From NCBI GenBank assembly GCA_028869325.1, contig JAGWST010000509.1, positions 1-5,151 on the forward strand: 5,151 nucleotides of DNA. The letters are read 5' to 3'. Below, one piece after another: positions 1-5,151 of the stretch. Position 1 is the stretch's first letter. Each line of letters begins with the position of its first letter. A program made the translations under genes and the position numbers. Below the pieces are notes generated by a model. It worked only from the letters and a program-made list of their open reading frames with translations, did not search any database and was not told the origin of the DNA. The stretch is from a bacterium (lineage in GTDB: Bacteria > Vulcanimicrobiota > Vulcanimicrobiia > Vulcanimicrobiales > SCRA01).

Positions 1-105
1 ATCGTGCGCGCCTACGGCGGCGAGGTGCTGTTAGCTCCGCACCTGCAAGGGCACTCCACCACTGAGATCCTCAAGCGCGGGGGCGGAGGCGCGCAGGCGT
101 GCTGA
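1..105 (+). CDS. D-glycero-beta-D-manno-heptose 1-phosphate adenylyltransferase (RfaE2/HldE C-terminal domain), 3' end only
   Basis: This is the last 34 codons of a gene that begins before the window; frame 1 is open to a TGA at 103-105. Seen: the peptide reads YGGEVLLAPHLQGHSTTEILKR and then a short Gly-rich tail (GGGGAQAC). Known: the C-terminal nucleotidyltransferase domain of HldE/RfaE ends in just this way, with a Gly-Gly-Glu-Val strand followed by the GHSTT signature and an Ile-rich helix. The enzyme activates heptose 1-phosphate with ATP to give ADP-heptose, the cytoplasmic donor for heptosyltransferases of the lipopolysaccharide core. Whether the upstream part carries the fused kinase domain (HldE) or is a stand-alone RfaE2 cannot be seen. 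Its stop overlaps the next gene's start by 7 bases, so the two are probably translationally coupled. A heptosyltransferase-like gene further along supports the reading. The main uncertainty is that only 34 residues are visible. Confidence 0.72.
   Translation: MVRAYGGEVLLAPHLQGHSTTEILKRGGGGAQAC
85..89 (+). promoter_or_regulatory. Shine-Dalgarno GGAGG for the LpxB-like gene
   Basis: GGAGG lies inside the end of the upstream adenylyltransferase gene, 9 bases before the GTG at 99. It matches the anti-Shine-Dalgarno core perfectly and is the reason for preferring this GTG over later start codons. Confidence 0.6.
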
Positions 106-1307
106 GAGTCGCCATCACCAGCAACGGCCCCGGCGAGACGATGGGCTGGGTGCGCCCGCTGGCGCGCGCTCTCTACCGCCGCGAGCCGCAGCTCGATCTC
201 CACGTCTTCTTCTCGCCTTGCGAGTACGCCAGCGGCCACGAGGCCGAGGTCATCCGCCAGCAGTTCCCCTCGGCCACCGCCTATGCGCCCAGCGAGTACC
301 TGCGTTTCGCGGTGAGCGGCTCGCTGGACCACGTCGATGCGCTGCAGTACTTGGGCGGCGACCTCGGCCACGCCGCGCTGCTGGCGCGCAAGTTCCACGC
401 GCCGGCCTTCGGCTACAAGTTCGGCGCGCGCAAGGGGCGCTCGCTCTTCCGCCGCATCTACGCCGTCGATCAGAAGAATCGCCAACAGCTCCTGGATGCC
501 GGCGGCGCACCCGAGCAAGTCGTGGAGGTGGGAAACCTAGCCATCGACGGCGCCTTCGACGATGCCCAGGCGCCCACGGAGCTGGTCCCGGGAGGCGTGG
601 TGATCATGCCCGGCTCGCGGCGCGAGGAGGTGGCCAACCTAGTTCCCTTCTTTCTGCGCGCCGCCGTCGAGATGCGGCGCCTGGCGCCGGAGCTGCCGAT
701 CGGCTTTGCGCTGGCGCCGTTCACCACACGCGAAGCGTTGGACGCCGCGCTTGCGACCGGCGGCGATCCGCTCATCTACGGCGCGCAGGGGCGCCTGCGC
801 GAGAGCGATGCCGGCACCGAGATCGAGGAGCAGCGCACGGGGCAGCGCTTTCCGGTCACGCGGCGCGGCGCCGCCGCCATGGCCAAGGCGCGGCTGGTGC
901 TCACCATCCCCGGCACCAAGACCATCGAGGCCGCGGCGCTGGGCGCGCCTTACCTGGCGCTGATCCCGCTCAACATGCCGGAGAAGGTGGTGGTCAACGG
1001 GCCGCTGACCTATCTCGACCGCCTGCCGCTGGTGGGGGTGCCGCTCAAGCGCGCCCTGATCTCCAACTTCTCCAGGCGCTTTCCGTTGATCTCGCAGCCC
1101 AATATCGATCTGGGCGAGATGGCGGCGCCGGAGATGCGCGGCACGCTGATGCCGGCGCACGTGGCGCACGTCACGCTGGATCTGCTGCGGGACGAGGCGC
1201 GCCTGGATACCATGCGCCAGCGTTTCAGCACGCTCTACGCCCACCACCGCGGCGCCGCCGACCGCATGGCCGAGGCGCTGTTGGGAGAGCTCCGTGCCGC
1301 GGTTTAG
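99..1307 (+). CDS. lipid-A-disaccharide synthase-related protein (LpxB-like glycosyltransferase)
   Basis: A 402-residue protein of GT-B type. Seen: an N-terminal SNGPGE turn (residues 8-13), VGNLAID (144-150), MPGSRREEV (170-178), IPGTKTIEAAALGAP (270-284) and SQPNIDLGE (332-340). Known: in LpxB the matching points are an AGE-SGD turn, VGHP, the LPGSR-x-E motif, the SGTATLE nucleotide-sugar loop and a conserved PN motif. LpxB joins UDP-2,3-diacylglucosamine to lipid X at the inner membrane, making the lipid A disaccharide. Here the SGD triad is missing and the SGT loop has become PGT. There is also a basic, hydrophobic stretch at about 305-330 before the PN motif that looks longer than in LpxB. 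I therefore infer a relative of LpxB whose acceptor may differ, rather than the canonical enzyme. The length is slightly above the usual 380 or so. No signal peptide is visible, which fits a cytosolic or peripheral membrane protein. The GTG start is supported by GGAGG at 85-89 and by the overlap with the ADP-heptose gene. Confidence 0.8.
   Translation: MLRVAITSNGPGETMGWVRPLARALYRREPQLDLHVFFSPCEYASGHEAEVIRQQFPSATAYAPSEYLRFAVSGSLDHVDALQYLGGDLGHAALLARKFHAPAFGYKFGARKGRSLFRRIYAVDQKNRQQLLDAGGAPEQVVEVGNLAIDGAFDDAQAPTELVPGGVVIMPGSRREEVANLVPFFLRAAVEMRRLAPELPIGFALAPFTTREALDAALATGGDPLIYGAQGRLRESDAGTEIEEQRTGQRFPVTRRGAAAMAKARLVLTIPGTKTIEAAALGAPYLALIPLNMPEKVVVNGPLTYLDRLPLVGVPLKRALISNFSRRFPLISQPNIDLGEMAAPEMRGTLMPAHVAHVTLDLLRDEARLDTMRQRFSTLYAHHRGAADRMAEALLGELRAAV
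1283..1289 (+). promoter_or_regulatory. Shine-Dalgarno GGGAGAG for the family 2 glycosyltransferase
   Basis: GGGAGAG sits inside the last codons of the LpxB-like gene, 4 bases before the GTG at 1294. It decides the start, which lies upstream of the previous gene's stop codon and so implies translational coupling. Confidence 0.5.
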
Positions 1308-2196
1308 CATCGTCATCGCCACCAAAGACCGCGCGCACTTTCTGGATGGCGCGCTCTCCTCGCTGGCGCAGCAGGTGACGGCGCAGAGCTTTGAGATCAT
1401 CGTGGTCGACAACGGCAGCAGCGACCATACGCCGGCCGTCATCCAGCGCTGGGCGGAGAGCCTGCCGCTGCGCGCCGTGCGCGAGGAGCGCCCCAACCGC
1501 GGGCTGGCGCGCAATCGCGGCATCGGCGTGGCCAGCGGTGAGATCGTGGCCTTCTGCGACGACGATGTCTTCCTCCCGCAGGGCTGGCTGGCCGCCCATG
1601 CGCTGGCGCACGACGAGAGCGATCGCGTGCCGCACGCCATCAGCGGGCCGATCATCAACGTGCCCTCGTACGACGATCGCCCCGCGCCCAAGCCGGCGAA
1701 CTTCTCGCGCGCCTTCTTCTGCACGTGCAACGTCTCCGTGCCGCGTGAGCAGTTACAGGAAGTGGGTGGCTTCGACGAGGCGTTCGATCTCTACGGCTGG
1801 GAGGATACCGAACTGGGCGCGCGTCTTCGCGACGCGGGCGTGCAGCGCCGCTTCGCTTGGGACGCCTATCTCTGGCACATCAAGCCGCCCACCGGCGAGA
1901 CGCTGGAGCTGGCGCTGCGCAGGGCGGCGGAGAAGGGGAGAATGGCGGCGCGCTACGTCGCAAAGCGGCCCTCGCACGACGCGATCCTGGCCACCGGCGC
2001 CTATGCCGTCAATCGCTGGAAGGGCCGCCTGCTGACGCCGCGCATCGTGCGCACGCTGTTGGCAGGTGCGTTGGCCACGGGCCGCGTGCCGCGCCTGCTG
2101 GAGAGAGTGGCGCGCGCGCAGCTGCTGGACGGCGTCTATCTCTCGGAGATGGAGCGCGAGTTTCGCGCGTTGGACGGCTCCACGACCCAATCCTAG
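1294..2196 (+). CDS. glycosyltransferase family 2 protein
   Basis: A 300-residue GT-A fold enzyme. Seen: the N-terminal strand FSIVIATKDRAHFLDGAL (residues 4-21), the nucleotide-binding VVDNGSSDHT (37-46), NRGLARNRGI (68-77), the metal-binding CDDDVF (88-93, the DXD motif), and GGFDEAFDLYGWEDTELGARL (158-178), which holds the ED pair of the catalytic base region (E170, D171). A LWHIKP motif follows at 193-198. Known: this set is typical of inverting family 2 transferases that move a sugar from a nucleotide donor to a lipid-linked or saccharide acceptor in the cytoplasm. The last 85 or so residues are basic, form no motif I know, and have no clear transmembrane segment; they may sit on the membrane. 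The gene overlaps the LpxB-like gene by 14 bases and starts with GTG. From the neighbours I infer a role in lipopolysaccharide core or a related surface glycan; donor and acceptor cannot be told. The TAG stop is shared with the opposing macro-domain gene. Confidence 0.88.
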   Translation: MPRFSIVIATKDRAHFLDGALSSLAQQVTAQSFEIIVVDNGSSDHTPAVIQRWAESLPLRAVREERPNRGLARNRGIGVASGEIVAFCDDDVFLPQGWLAAHALAHDESDRVPHAISGPIINVPSYDDRPAPKPANFSRAFFCTCNVSVPREQLQEVGGFDEAFDLYGWEDTELGARLRDAGVQRRFAWDAYLWHIKPPTGETLELALRRAAEKGRMAARYVAKRPSHDAILATGAYAVNRWKGRLLTPRIVRTLLAGALATGRVPRLLERVARAQLLDGVYLSEMEREFRALDGSTTQS

Positions 2197-2217
2197 GGCG
2201 CCAGGCGCTGGAGCGTC
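2173..2217. terminator. possible bidirectional terminator at the convergent junction (weak)
   Basis: GCTCCA (2177-2182) and TGGAGC (2209-2214) are perfectly complementary. GAC (2173-2175) and GTC (2215-2217) extend the stem past a single bulged G. The loop contains the CCTAGG palindrome with both stop codons and a small GCGC-CAG-GCGC hairpin. There is no T-run on either side, and in a sequence this GC-rich such repeats arise by chance, so the call is weak. Confidence 0.22.
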
Positions 2218-2726
2218 GCCGCGTAGACGCGCAGATCCGGATCGCTGAAGAGCACGAAACGGATCAGCGCGATGCACGTGCCGTGCACCGTATGCTCGAT
2301 GCACGCATCGAGCGCGATCGCAGCCGCCTGGTCGATGGGATAACCGTAGGCGCCGGTGCCCAGCGACGGAAAGGCGATGCTGCGCACCCCTAGCGCTTCG
2401 GCGCGCTCCAGGCTGGCGGCATAGGCGCTGCGCAGCAACGCGGCGTCCCCGGGGCGCCCAGCGTAACGCGGGGCCACGGCATGGATGACGTGCTTGGCGC
2501 GCAGCCGGCCCGCGCCCGTGACGACGGCGCCTCCCGTCCGGCAGCCTCCGATGGCGCGACACTCCCGCATGATGCTCGGGCCGCCGGCGCGGTGAATGGC
2601 ACCGTCGACCCCTCCGCCACCCGCTAGACGCGCGTTGGCGGCGTTGACGATAGCGTCTACCTCCTGCGCCGTGATGTCGCCGCGCCGCAGCTCTAGCCTT
2701 GTCGTGCCGAGGATGAGCTCATCCAT
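2193..2726 (-). CDS. macro domain protein, probable ADP-ribosyl hydrolase / O-acetyl-ADP-ribose deacetylase (YmdB/MacroD type)
   Basis: A 177-residue protein that is a single macro domain from end to end. Seen: RGDIT (residues 15-19, where the Asp contacts adenine), NAAN (28-31), the GGGGVDGAIHRAGG loop (36-49), AGRLRAKHVIHAVAP (72-86) and the phosphate loop SLGTGAYGYP (121-130). Known: in MacroD-type enzymes the second Asn of NAAN and the Asp of GVDG are needed for removing ADP-ribose from acidic side chains or acetyl from O-acetyl-ADP-ribose; both are present (N31, D41). The length equals that of E. coli YmdB. I chose ATG at 2726 because the domain begins right after it. A GTG at 2756 in the same frame, with GGGAG 5 bases upstream on the minus strand, would add ten residues and has the better ribosome site. 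The gene lies antisense within the glycan cluster, so it is probably functionally independent of it. I see no toxin partner or sirtuin in the window. Confidence 0.9.
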   Translation of the reverse strand: MDELILGTTRLELRRGDITAQEVDAIVNAANARLAGGGGVDGAIHRAGGPSIMRECRAIGGCRTGGAVVTGAGRLRAKHVIHAVAPRYAGRPGDAALLRSAYAASLERAEALGVRSIAFPSLGTGAYGYPIDQAAAIALDACIEHTVHGTCIALIRFVLFSDPDLRVYAATLQRLAP

Positions 2727-2832
2727 GTGCCGGCGATGCTTCCACGCGGCGTCCACATCCGCTCCCGTGCGCAGGCAGGTGCCCCAAGGCAGGCGAGCGT
2801 AGCGATGGGCGCTGCAGGAAAGGAAGCCCGCC
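2727..2832. other. divergent intergenic region between macro-domain and family 9 genes
   Basis: This 106-base gap is the longest gene-free stretch and must hold the start signals of the minus-strand macro gene, and possibly a promoter for the plus-strand family 9 gene. I see no convincing -35/-10 pair on either strand. It contains a direct repeat, AGGCAGG at 2773-2779 and 2787-2793 (14 bases start to start), and a short TGCC-CCAA-GGCA hairpin at 2780-2791. A ribosome site lies at each end. Confidence 0.4.
2816..2826 (+). promoter_or_regulatory. Shine-Dalgarno AGGAAAGGAAG for the family 9 glycosyltransferase
   Basis: A purine-rich double site; the second GGAAG ends 6 bases before the GTG at 2833. 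An in-frame TAG at 2800-2802 excludes a start further upstream, so this GTG is well fixed. Confidence 0.6.
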
Positions 2833-3795
2833 GTGAGGGTTCTGCTGGTACGCATGGACGGCATCGGCGATGCGCTCGCCATGCTGCCGCTGGCGCTGGC
2901 GCTGCGCGAGCAAGGCCATGAGCTGGGCGCCGTCCTCTCAGCGCGCAATCGCGATCTCTTCGCCGCCACCCTCTTTGCGCGCACGCACATCTTGATTCCC
3001 GACGCCGCGCGCCGCCACGGCTCCACGCGGGAGTCGTTCGAGCGCGCGCGCGCCGAGATCGCCGGAGCCTACGACGCGGCGCTGATTCTCTCGGAGGAGC
3101 CCGACGCCTATCGCTTGCCGGCATTGGCGGCCGTCCGCGTCCGCGTGGGCTTCTGGCATGCGCTCGAGAAGCCATTCAAGTCGCTCTGGCAGCGCTGGCG
3201 CTCCACGCGCGTGGTCTACCGTCCCGCGGCGTGGGTCGATCAGCCGCACGAGGTGGAGCAGCTCTACGCGCTGGGTGTCGCCGCAGGCTTGGTGAGCGGG
3301 GCACCGCCGCACGATCTTGCGCGCACGCGCGCGGCGCTGCGCGTCGATCACGTGACGCGCGGCGACGTTGCCGCCGTGCAAGCCACGCGCAAGCTGATTC
3401 CGTCCGGTCGCGATGTCGCGTGGATGGGGCGCGCGCTGCGCGCGCTGCCGGGCGTACGTCTCTTGGTGCATCAGAGCGAGCGCGACCTGGGTGAAGCACT
3501 CGCACGCGTCTGCGGCCACCCGCTGGACCCCTTCGGCGCGACGCCGGCATGGCTGCGCGCGATCGCCACGGCGCGCGCGCTGATCGCGCCGGACTCCGGC
3601 GCCGCGCACGTGGCGGGGAGCGTGGGCACGCCGGTGGTCGATATCTTCCCGCGTGAGCACGGCGAGCGGCTGATCCGGCAGTGGCATCCGTGGAACGCGC
3701 CGTACCAGCCCGTCTTCCAGCCGGACGAGAGCGAGCCGGCGGACGTCTACGGCGAGCGCCTCGCCGCCGCGCTCAGGACCGTGTGCTGTATCTAG
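2833..3795 (+). CDS. glycosyltransferase family 9 protein, heptosyltransferase-like
   Basis: A 320-residue GT-B protein. Seen: the N-terminal RMDGIGDALAMLPLALALRE (residues 7-26), whose D13 sits where WaaC has its catalytic Asp13; a middle region with VRVRVGFWH (101-109); then TRKLIPSGRD (185-194) and VRLLVHQSERD (208-218) of the C-terminal domain; and the signature APDSGAAHVAGSVGTPVVDIF (252-272), which binds the ADP-sugar phosphates. Known: family 9 enzymes (WaaC, WaaF, WaaQ) transfer heptose from ADP-heptose to the inner core of lipopolysaccharide on the cytoplasmic face of the inner membrane. The ADP-heptose gene at the left edge of the window supports that role here. The length is close to the 320-350 usual for the family, and the protein ends in VCCI. 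It is separated from the other glycan genes by the opposite-strand macro gene, so it needs its own promoter or read-through. Which heptose position it serves, or whether it uses another sugar, cannot be told. Confidence 0.87.
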   Translation: MRVLLVRMDGIGDALAMLPLALALREQGHELGAVLSARNRDLFAATLFARTHILIPDAARRHGSTRESFERARAEIAGAYDAALILSEEPDAYRLPALAAVRVRVGFWHALEKPFKSLWQRWRSTRVVYRPAAWVDQPHEVEQLYALGVAAGLVSGAPPHDLARTRAALRVDHVTRGDVAAVQATRKLIPSGRDVAWMGRALRALPGVRLLVHQSERDLGEALARVCGHPLDPFGATPAWLRAIATARALIAPDSGAAHVAGSVGTPVVDIFPREHGERLIRQWHPWNAPYQPVFQPDESEPADVYGERLAAALRTVCCI

Positions 3796-3804
3796 TGGCC
3801 GTTA

Positions 3805-3840
3805 CAGAGGCCCGTAGAGATCACGGAGTCACGGCCTCTG
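3805..3840. terminator. inverted repeat at the convergent glycosyltransferase/amidase junction, possible bidirectional terminator
   Basis: CAGAGGCC (3805-3812) is perfectly complementary to GGCCTCTG (3833-3840). Past one bulged base, GT (3814-3815) pairs with AC (3831-3832). The loop is about 15 bases and holds the amidase TGA stop; a TCACGG direct repeat (3821-3826 and 3829-3834) runs from the loop into the right arm. No T-run follows on either strand, so if it terminates transcription it does so without the usual tract. Its place just after the family 9 stop and across the amidase 3' end is what one expects of a shared terminator. Confidence 0.42.
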
Positions 3841-4999
3841 CCCAGGCGCGCTCCAGCGCCCATGCCACCGGAACCAGCTCCGCGTCGCGACCGAAGTGCC
3901 CCACCACCTGGATGCCCACCGGCAGCCCGGGCTTAGGAATCGGCAGCGCGTAGACGGGCTGGCCGGTGACGTTGAACGGGCGCGTGAAGCGCGAGAGCGG
4001 CTCGCGCATCTCCAGGCTACTCGCGCTCACCGGCGGCGGGACGATCCCCGATGCCGGCGTGAGCAGCGCATCGACGCCGCGCATCGCCTCGCCGATCTCT
4101 TGGCGCACGGTCAGCTGATCCTCGCGGGCACGGTCGTAGTCGGCTTGCGTCACGTCGATGCCGCGCTTGAGCGTCGCCAACACGTCGGCGCCGTAGCGCG
4201 AAGGATCCTCCGCGATCCAGGCCTTGTGATACTCGTAGGCTTCGCGATACATGATGGTCAGCGAGATGTTGGCCATGCGCAGGCGATCCGGCAGAGCGAT
4301 CGCCGGCAGCCCTTGCGTGACGCGGCGCCACTGCTCGGCGGTCTCGGGATCCAGCTCGCCCAACCACTCCGGCGGCGGAACCGCGAGCTTGAGGCTCTGC
4401 AGCGGGCGCGGCGTGGCCGGCACCAGCCCCTCCAAATCGCTCATCATCGCCAGCGCTTCGGCGGCCTGTAAGACGCTGTGCGCCAACGGGCCGATGGTAT
4501 CGAGCGTCTTGCTCAACGGGAGCACGCCCTCGGTGCTCACGCTGCCCAGCGTGGGCTTGAAGCCGACCACCCCGCACATCGCGGCGGGATTGCGGATGGA
4601 GCCGCCCGTGTCCGTTCCGACAGCCCAGTCGCACATGTCGGCGGCCACGGCCGCCGCGGAGCCGCCCGACGAGCCGCCGGCGACGCGTCCCGGCGCCTTC
4701 GGGTTATGGACGGTGCCGTAGTGCGGGTTGATGCTGGTCAGCCCGTAGGCAAACTCGTGCAGGTTGACTTTGCCGACCATCACGCCGCCGCGCGCGCGAA
4801 TCTTGCGGATCAACGGCGCGTCCTCGGCGTCGGGCGCCTTCGGCAGAACGACGCCGCCGCCGGTGGTGACGGTACCCTTTACGCGCACCAAGTCTTTCAC
4901 CGCCACGGCGGGGCCGTCGCCCTGCTCGTCGGTATACGAGATGAAGATGTTCCAATCCGAGTGCGCCTTCGCGCGCTCGCGCGCCTCCGCGGCCGTCAT
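3821..4999 (-). CDS. amidase signature family hydrolase
   Basis: A 392-residue amidase-signature enzyme. Seen: the full Ser-cisSer-Lys triad, with K35 in VAVKDLV, S110 in AGGSSGGS (107-114) and nucleophile S134 in GTDTGGSIRNPA (128-139). MCGVVGFKPTLGSVS (141-155) and KTLDTIGPLAHSV (164-176) follow, and near the end GQPVYALPIPKPGLPVGIQVVG (346-367). Known: these enzymes hydrolyse C-N bonds of amides or small carbamoyl compounds in the cytoplasm. GatA, the glutaminyl-tRNA amidotransferase subunit, shares the core but is about 90 residues longer and has partners not seen here, so I favour a stand-alone amidase. It is shorter than the usual 450-500, chiefly at the N-terminus, where only 34 residues precede the catalytic Lys. 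An in-frame TAG at 5003-5005 rules out an upstream start, and GGGGGAG 9 bases before the ATG supports it. It follows an RraA-like gene by 3 bases, implying one transcript and perhaps a shared catabolic path. The substrate is unknown. Confidence 0.9.
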   Translation of the reverse strand: MTAAEARERAKAHSDWNIFISYTDEQGDGPAVAVKDLVRVKGTVTTGGGVVLPKAPDAEDAPLIRKIRARGGVMVGKVNLHEFAYGLTSINPHYGTVHNPKAPGRVAGGSSGGSAAAVAADMCDWAVGTDTGGSIRNPAAMCGVVGFKPTLGSVSTEGVLPLSKTLDTIGPLAHSVLQAAEALAMMSDLEGLVPATPRPLQSLKLAVPPPEWLGELDPETAEQWRRVTQGLPAIALPDRLRMANISLTIMYREAYEYHKAWIAEDPSRYGADVLATLKRGIDVTQADYDRAREDQLTVRQEIGEAMRGVDALLTPASGIVPPPVSASSLEMREPLSRFTRPFNVTGQPVYALPIPKPGLPVGIQVVGHFGRDAELVPVAWALERAWAEAVTP

Positions 5000-5002
5000 C
5001 GC

Positions 5003-5151
5003 CTACTGCTCCCCCGCGGCGTTGCGCCGCAGCATCTCGCGCGCGCCGCTGAGCTCCGCCAGCGACTCGCCCCGGCGGATGCGTTCGAGCAGCGCCGGCT
5101 CCGCGGCCTCCTTCTCCGCCACGATCGCGGCGAGACGCGCGGCGTCCGTGG
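5003..5151 (-). CDS. C-terminal end of a possible RraA / 4-hydroxy-4-methyl-2-oxoglutarate aldolase family protein
   Basis: The last 48 full codons of a minus-strand gene that enters from the right edge; it ends with TAG at 5005-5003. Seen: an Ala/Glu-rich helix (AAIVAEKEAAEPALLERI) followed by RRGESLAELSGAREMLRR and the tail NAAGEQ. Known: proteins of the RraA / HMG-aldolase / oxaloacetate decarboxylase family commonly finish with a helix of the form AxxKE-xxxRxRIRAGES, then a short L-x-x-L or D-x-Y-G-x segment; the match here is by pattern only and no active-site part is visible. If right, the enzyme would be a metal-dependent pyruvate-releasing aldolase or a related protein. It is followed after 3 bases by the amidase start, in the same reading frame, which suggests an operon. 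Another family with a similar helical C-terminus cannot be excluded. Confidence 0.5.
   Translation of the reverse strand, partial: TDAARLAAIVAEKEAAEPALLERIRRGESLAELSGAREMLRRNAAGEQ
5009..5015 (-). promoter_or_regulatory. Shine-Dalgarno GGGGGAG for the amidase
   Basis: On the minus strand GGGGGAG lies 9 bases before the ATG at 4999 and falls within the last codons of the upstream gene. It supports independent re-initiation at the amidase start. Confidence 0.55.

Noticed and set aside
218..1378. A 386-codon plus-strand frame overlapping the LpxB-like gene
   Set aside because: The product is an Arg/Ala/Gly-rich shadow without motifs, while the frame starting at 99 carries the conserved GT-B motifs.
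639..1730. A 363-codon open frame on the minus strand across the LpxB-like and family 2 genes
   Set aside because: It is antisense to two genes with clear family motifs, has low-complexity Arg/His/Gln-rich content and no recognisable domain. Long antisense frames are expected at this GC content.
2192..2197. CCTAGG palindrome as an attachment or regulator site
   Set aside because: It is explained by two opposed TAG stop codons, and there is no integrase, repeat copy or other mobile signature nearby.
2643..2675. TTGACG-like -35 element on the plus strand that could drive the family 9 gene
   Set aside because: No -10-like hexamer lies at 16-18 bases, and it falls within macro-domain codons that explain the sequence.
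2727..3026. Upstream continuation of the macro-domain frame to an ATG at 3026
   Set aside because: It would run antisense through the first 65 codons of the family 9 gene, and the extra residues show no domain; the macro fold begins just after residue 1 of the shorter form.
2938..3687. A 249-codon minus-strand frame within the family 9 gene
   Set aside because: The translation is His/Arg-rich without motifs and lies wholly antisense to a gene with a conserved heptosyltransferase signature.
3896..4471. A 191-codon plus-strand frame opposite the amidase
   Set aside because: It is an Arg/His-rich mirror of the amidase coding strand with no domain or supporting context.
3821..4999. Assignment of the amidase as GatA
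   Set aside because: The protein is about 90 residues shorter than GatA, no gatB or gatC is seen, and the segments after the nucleophile differ from GatA (VSTEGVLPLSKTLDTIG).

Overview
The window is high-GC bacterial DNA, densely packed and with several GTG starts. It contains no rRNA, tRNA, CRISPR array or mobile element that I can see. The gene content (ADP-heptose synthesis, an LpxB-like protein, a family 2 and a family 9 glycosyltransferase) points to an organism with an outer membrane that makes a heptose-containing lipopolysaccharide. A high-GC, poorly cultured phylum such as Candidatus Eremiobacterota would fit. That placement is only an impression from protein style and cannot be proved from the window.

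Left half, plus strand (1-2196): three genes in a tight row. The first is the 3' end of an HldE/RfaE2-type heptose-1-phosphate adenylyltransferase. The second is an LpxB-related protein that overlaps it by 7 bases. The third is a family 2 glycosyltransferase that overlaps the LpxB-like gene by 14 bases. The overlaps and the well-placed Shine-Dalgarno sequences suggest one translationally coupled operon for lipopolysaccharide or another surface glycan.

Middle (2193-2832): a macro-domain gene, probably an ADP-ribosyl-group hydrolase, lies on the minus strand. Its TAG stop is fused to the TAG of the glycosyltransferase inside a shared CTAG. Its 5' side faces a plus-strand heptosyltransferase-like (family 9) gene across about 106 bases. 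An antisense gene therefore interrupts an otherwise functionally coherent surface-glycan cluster.

Right part (3796-5151): the family 9 gene converges on a minus-strand amidase-signature hydrolase, with an inverted repeat at the junction. Directly upstream of the amidase, and in the same reading frame with only TAG-GCG between, is the 3' end of another gene whose C-terminus resembles the RraA / HMG-aldolase family. These two look like a small catabolic operon unrelated to the glycan genes.

No stretch longer than about 106 bases lacks a gene. I do not see a wholly new system. The most interesting points are the divergent LpxB-like protein in a heptose cluster, the interleaved macro-domain gene, and the in-frame RraA-like/amidase junction.
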